Made by a program: the position numbers and the translations under genes
The notes under the pieces: model-generated
The model's database searches: none
What the model was told of the DNA's origin: nothing
The model's input: the letters and a program-made list of their open reading frames with translations, nothing else
Part shown: in pieces, positions 63,557 to 64,000 of the stretch
Numbering within the stretch: the stretch's first letter is position 1
Layout of the letters: the number at the start of each line of letters is the position of its first letter
Origin: an uncultured Salinisphaerales bacterium
GTDB taxonomy: Bacteria; Pseudomonadota; Gammaproteobacteria; Nevskiales; CAJXLF01
Assembly: GCA_913055805.1 (NCBI GenBank)
Contig: CAJXLF010000003.1
Coordinates: 124,001-188,000, forward strand
Reading direction: 5' to 3'
Length of the DNA stretch: 64,000 bases

Positions 63557-64000
63557 ATGGCCGACATACCCAGCAAACCCATCAAGGGCCGAGGTGCCGT
63601 TTCCAACCTTGCCAACCGCTTCGAGAAGGTCCTCAGCGAGACCTTTGACGATGGCTGGTGGCGGGAAGAACTGGAAGACAGTGTCGCCACCCAGGTGCAA
63701 CCGGACCCGGCACGCAGCATTATCAGCCGCAACCAGTCGCCGGATATTCCCTTCAGCCAGTCAATCAATCCTTACAAAGGATGCGAGCACGGCTGTGTCT
63801 ACTGCCTGAGCGGCGACACACCCATCCTCTATGCGGACGGCACATACCGTCCTCTCAAAGACGTCAGAATAGGTGACAGGATTATCGGCACGGTTCGCGA
63901 GGGTTGGTATCGACGTTACGCAGAAACCGAAGTACAGAACCATTGGGCCACGAAAAAACCCGCTTATCGAATCACCCTGGCTGATGGAACACAACTGGTT
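63557..64000 (+). CDS. PA0069-family radical SAM protein, intein-interrupted (3' end missing)
   Basis: The first 148 residues are visible. [14 protein letters not shown] and [15 protein letters not shown] match the PA0069/Rv2578c radical SAM family (repair-type, spore-photoproduct-lyase-like fold). The [4Fe-4S] cysteines would be C76, C80 and C83 (C-x3-C-x2-C). After C83 the expected host continuation (FARPTHAY) is replaced by LSGDTPIL, an intein start. The gene runs off the window. A LexA box lies immediately upstream; PA0069 is a known LexA target in Pseudomonas aeruginosa. Confidence 0.9.
   Translation, partial: MADIPSKPIKGRGAVSNLANRFEKVLSETFDDGWWREELEDSVATQVQPDPARSIISRNQSPDIPFSQSINPYKGCEHGCVYCLSGDTPILYADGTYRPLKDVRIGDRIIGTVREGWYRRYAETEVQNHWATKKPAYRITLADGTQLV
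63803..64000 (+). other. Intein N-terminal (Hint) segment inside the radical SAM gene
   Basis: Starts at Cys83: [14 protein letters not shown] is intein block A, VRIGDRI completes it, and [14 protein letters not shown] leads into block B. Splicing would need Cys1 here and a nucleophile at +1 of the C-extein. The block B His, any endonuclease and the C-terminal HN motif lie beyond the edge. Confidence 0.88.

Overview
The window is GC-rich, tightly packed, intron-free bacterial DNA and reads as a gammaproteobacterial chromosome. Support comes from a Pseudomonas-like class Ia nrdA with two ATP-cones followed by nrdB, purU, uup, a LexA-controlled PA0069-type radical SAM gene, and two wax-ester-synthase/DGAT genes among acyl-CoA dehydrogenases. 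This suggests an aerobic, lipid-storing environmental species; genus cannot be decided here. I see no rRNA, tRNA, IS transposase or CRISPR array.

Layout. 1-4.6 kb: the end of an aldehyde dehydrogenase gene, an alpha/beta hydrolase, and metE, whose promoter carries a perfect 17-bp-arm palindrome. 4.7-9.9 kb: nrdA, a 79-residue unknown and nrdB, behind a control region with DnaA boxes, two NrdR boxes and a clear sigma70 promoter. 9.9-16.7 kb: a SWIB protein, small membrane proteins, an AT-rich FkbM methyltransferase islet, a DksA-type zinc finger protein, a SulP transporter and the first WS/DGAT. 16.8-21.6 kb: a carbamoylation cassette (HAD protein, NodU/CmcH carbamoyltransferase, SxtJ-like and DUF5989 membrane proteins, convergent SGNH hydrolase). 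21.7-26.5 kb: a scar made of two gene remnants, then a LysR regulator divergent from a small operon, and the second WS/DGAT. 26.6-38.9 kb: mixed housekeeping and unknown genes (RNase AM-like PHP protein, Csp, MscL with zinc ribbon, MBL hydrolase, acyl-CoA dehydrogenase, PQQ sugar dehydrogenase, a three-gene phosphotransferase cassette, a secretin-like protein). 39.2-43.1 kb: a large c-type cytochrome lipoprotein paired with a DUF1501 protein. 43.2-50 kb: uup, then a minus-strand run of enoyl-CoA hydratase, purU, acyl-CoA dehydrogenase and an AstE-like protein.

50-60.4 kb is a surface-glycan island with lower and uneven GC: ABC exporter, glycosyltransferases, two sulfotransferases, methyltransferase and epimerase. 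It has been rearranged: a nearly identical glycosyltransferase duplication carries a 461-bp deletion, and a 150-bp open frame is stitched from a small-membrane-protein fragment and an ABC-transporter fragment. 60.4-64 kb: a Tag-like glycosylase, DUF4403, 3D-domain and rhodanese proteins. The window ends inside a radical SAM gene that sits directly behind a LexA box and is interrupted by an intein beginning exactly at the third cysteine of the iron-sulfur motif. That is the most striking observation here. Next come the glycan-island mosaic, the HAD/LysR scar, the carbamoylation cassette and the cytochrome/DUF1501 pair.
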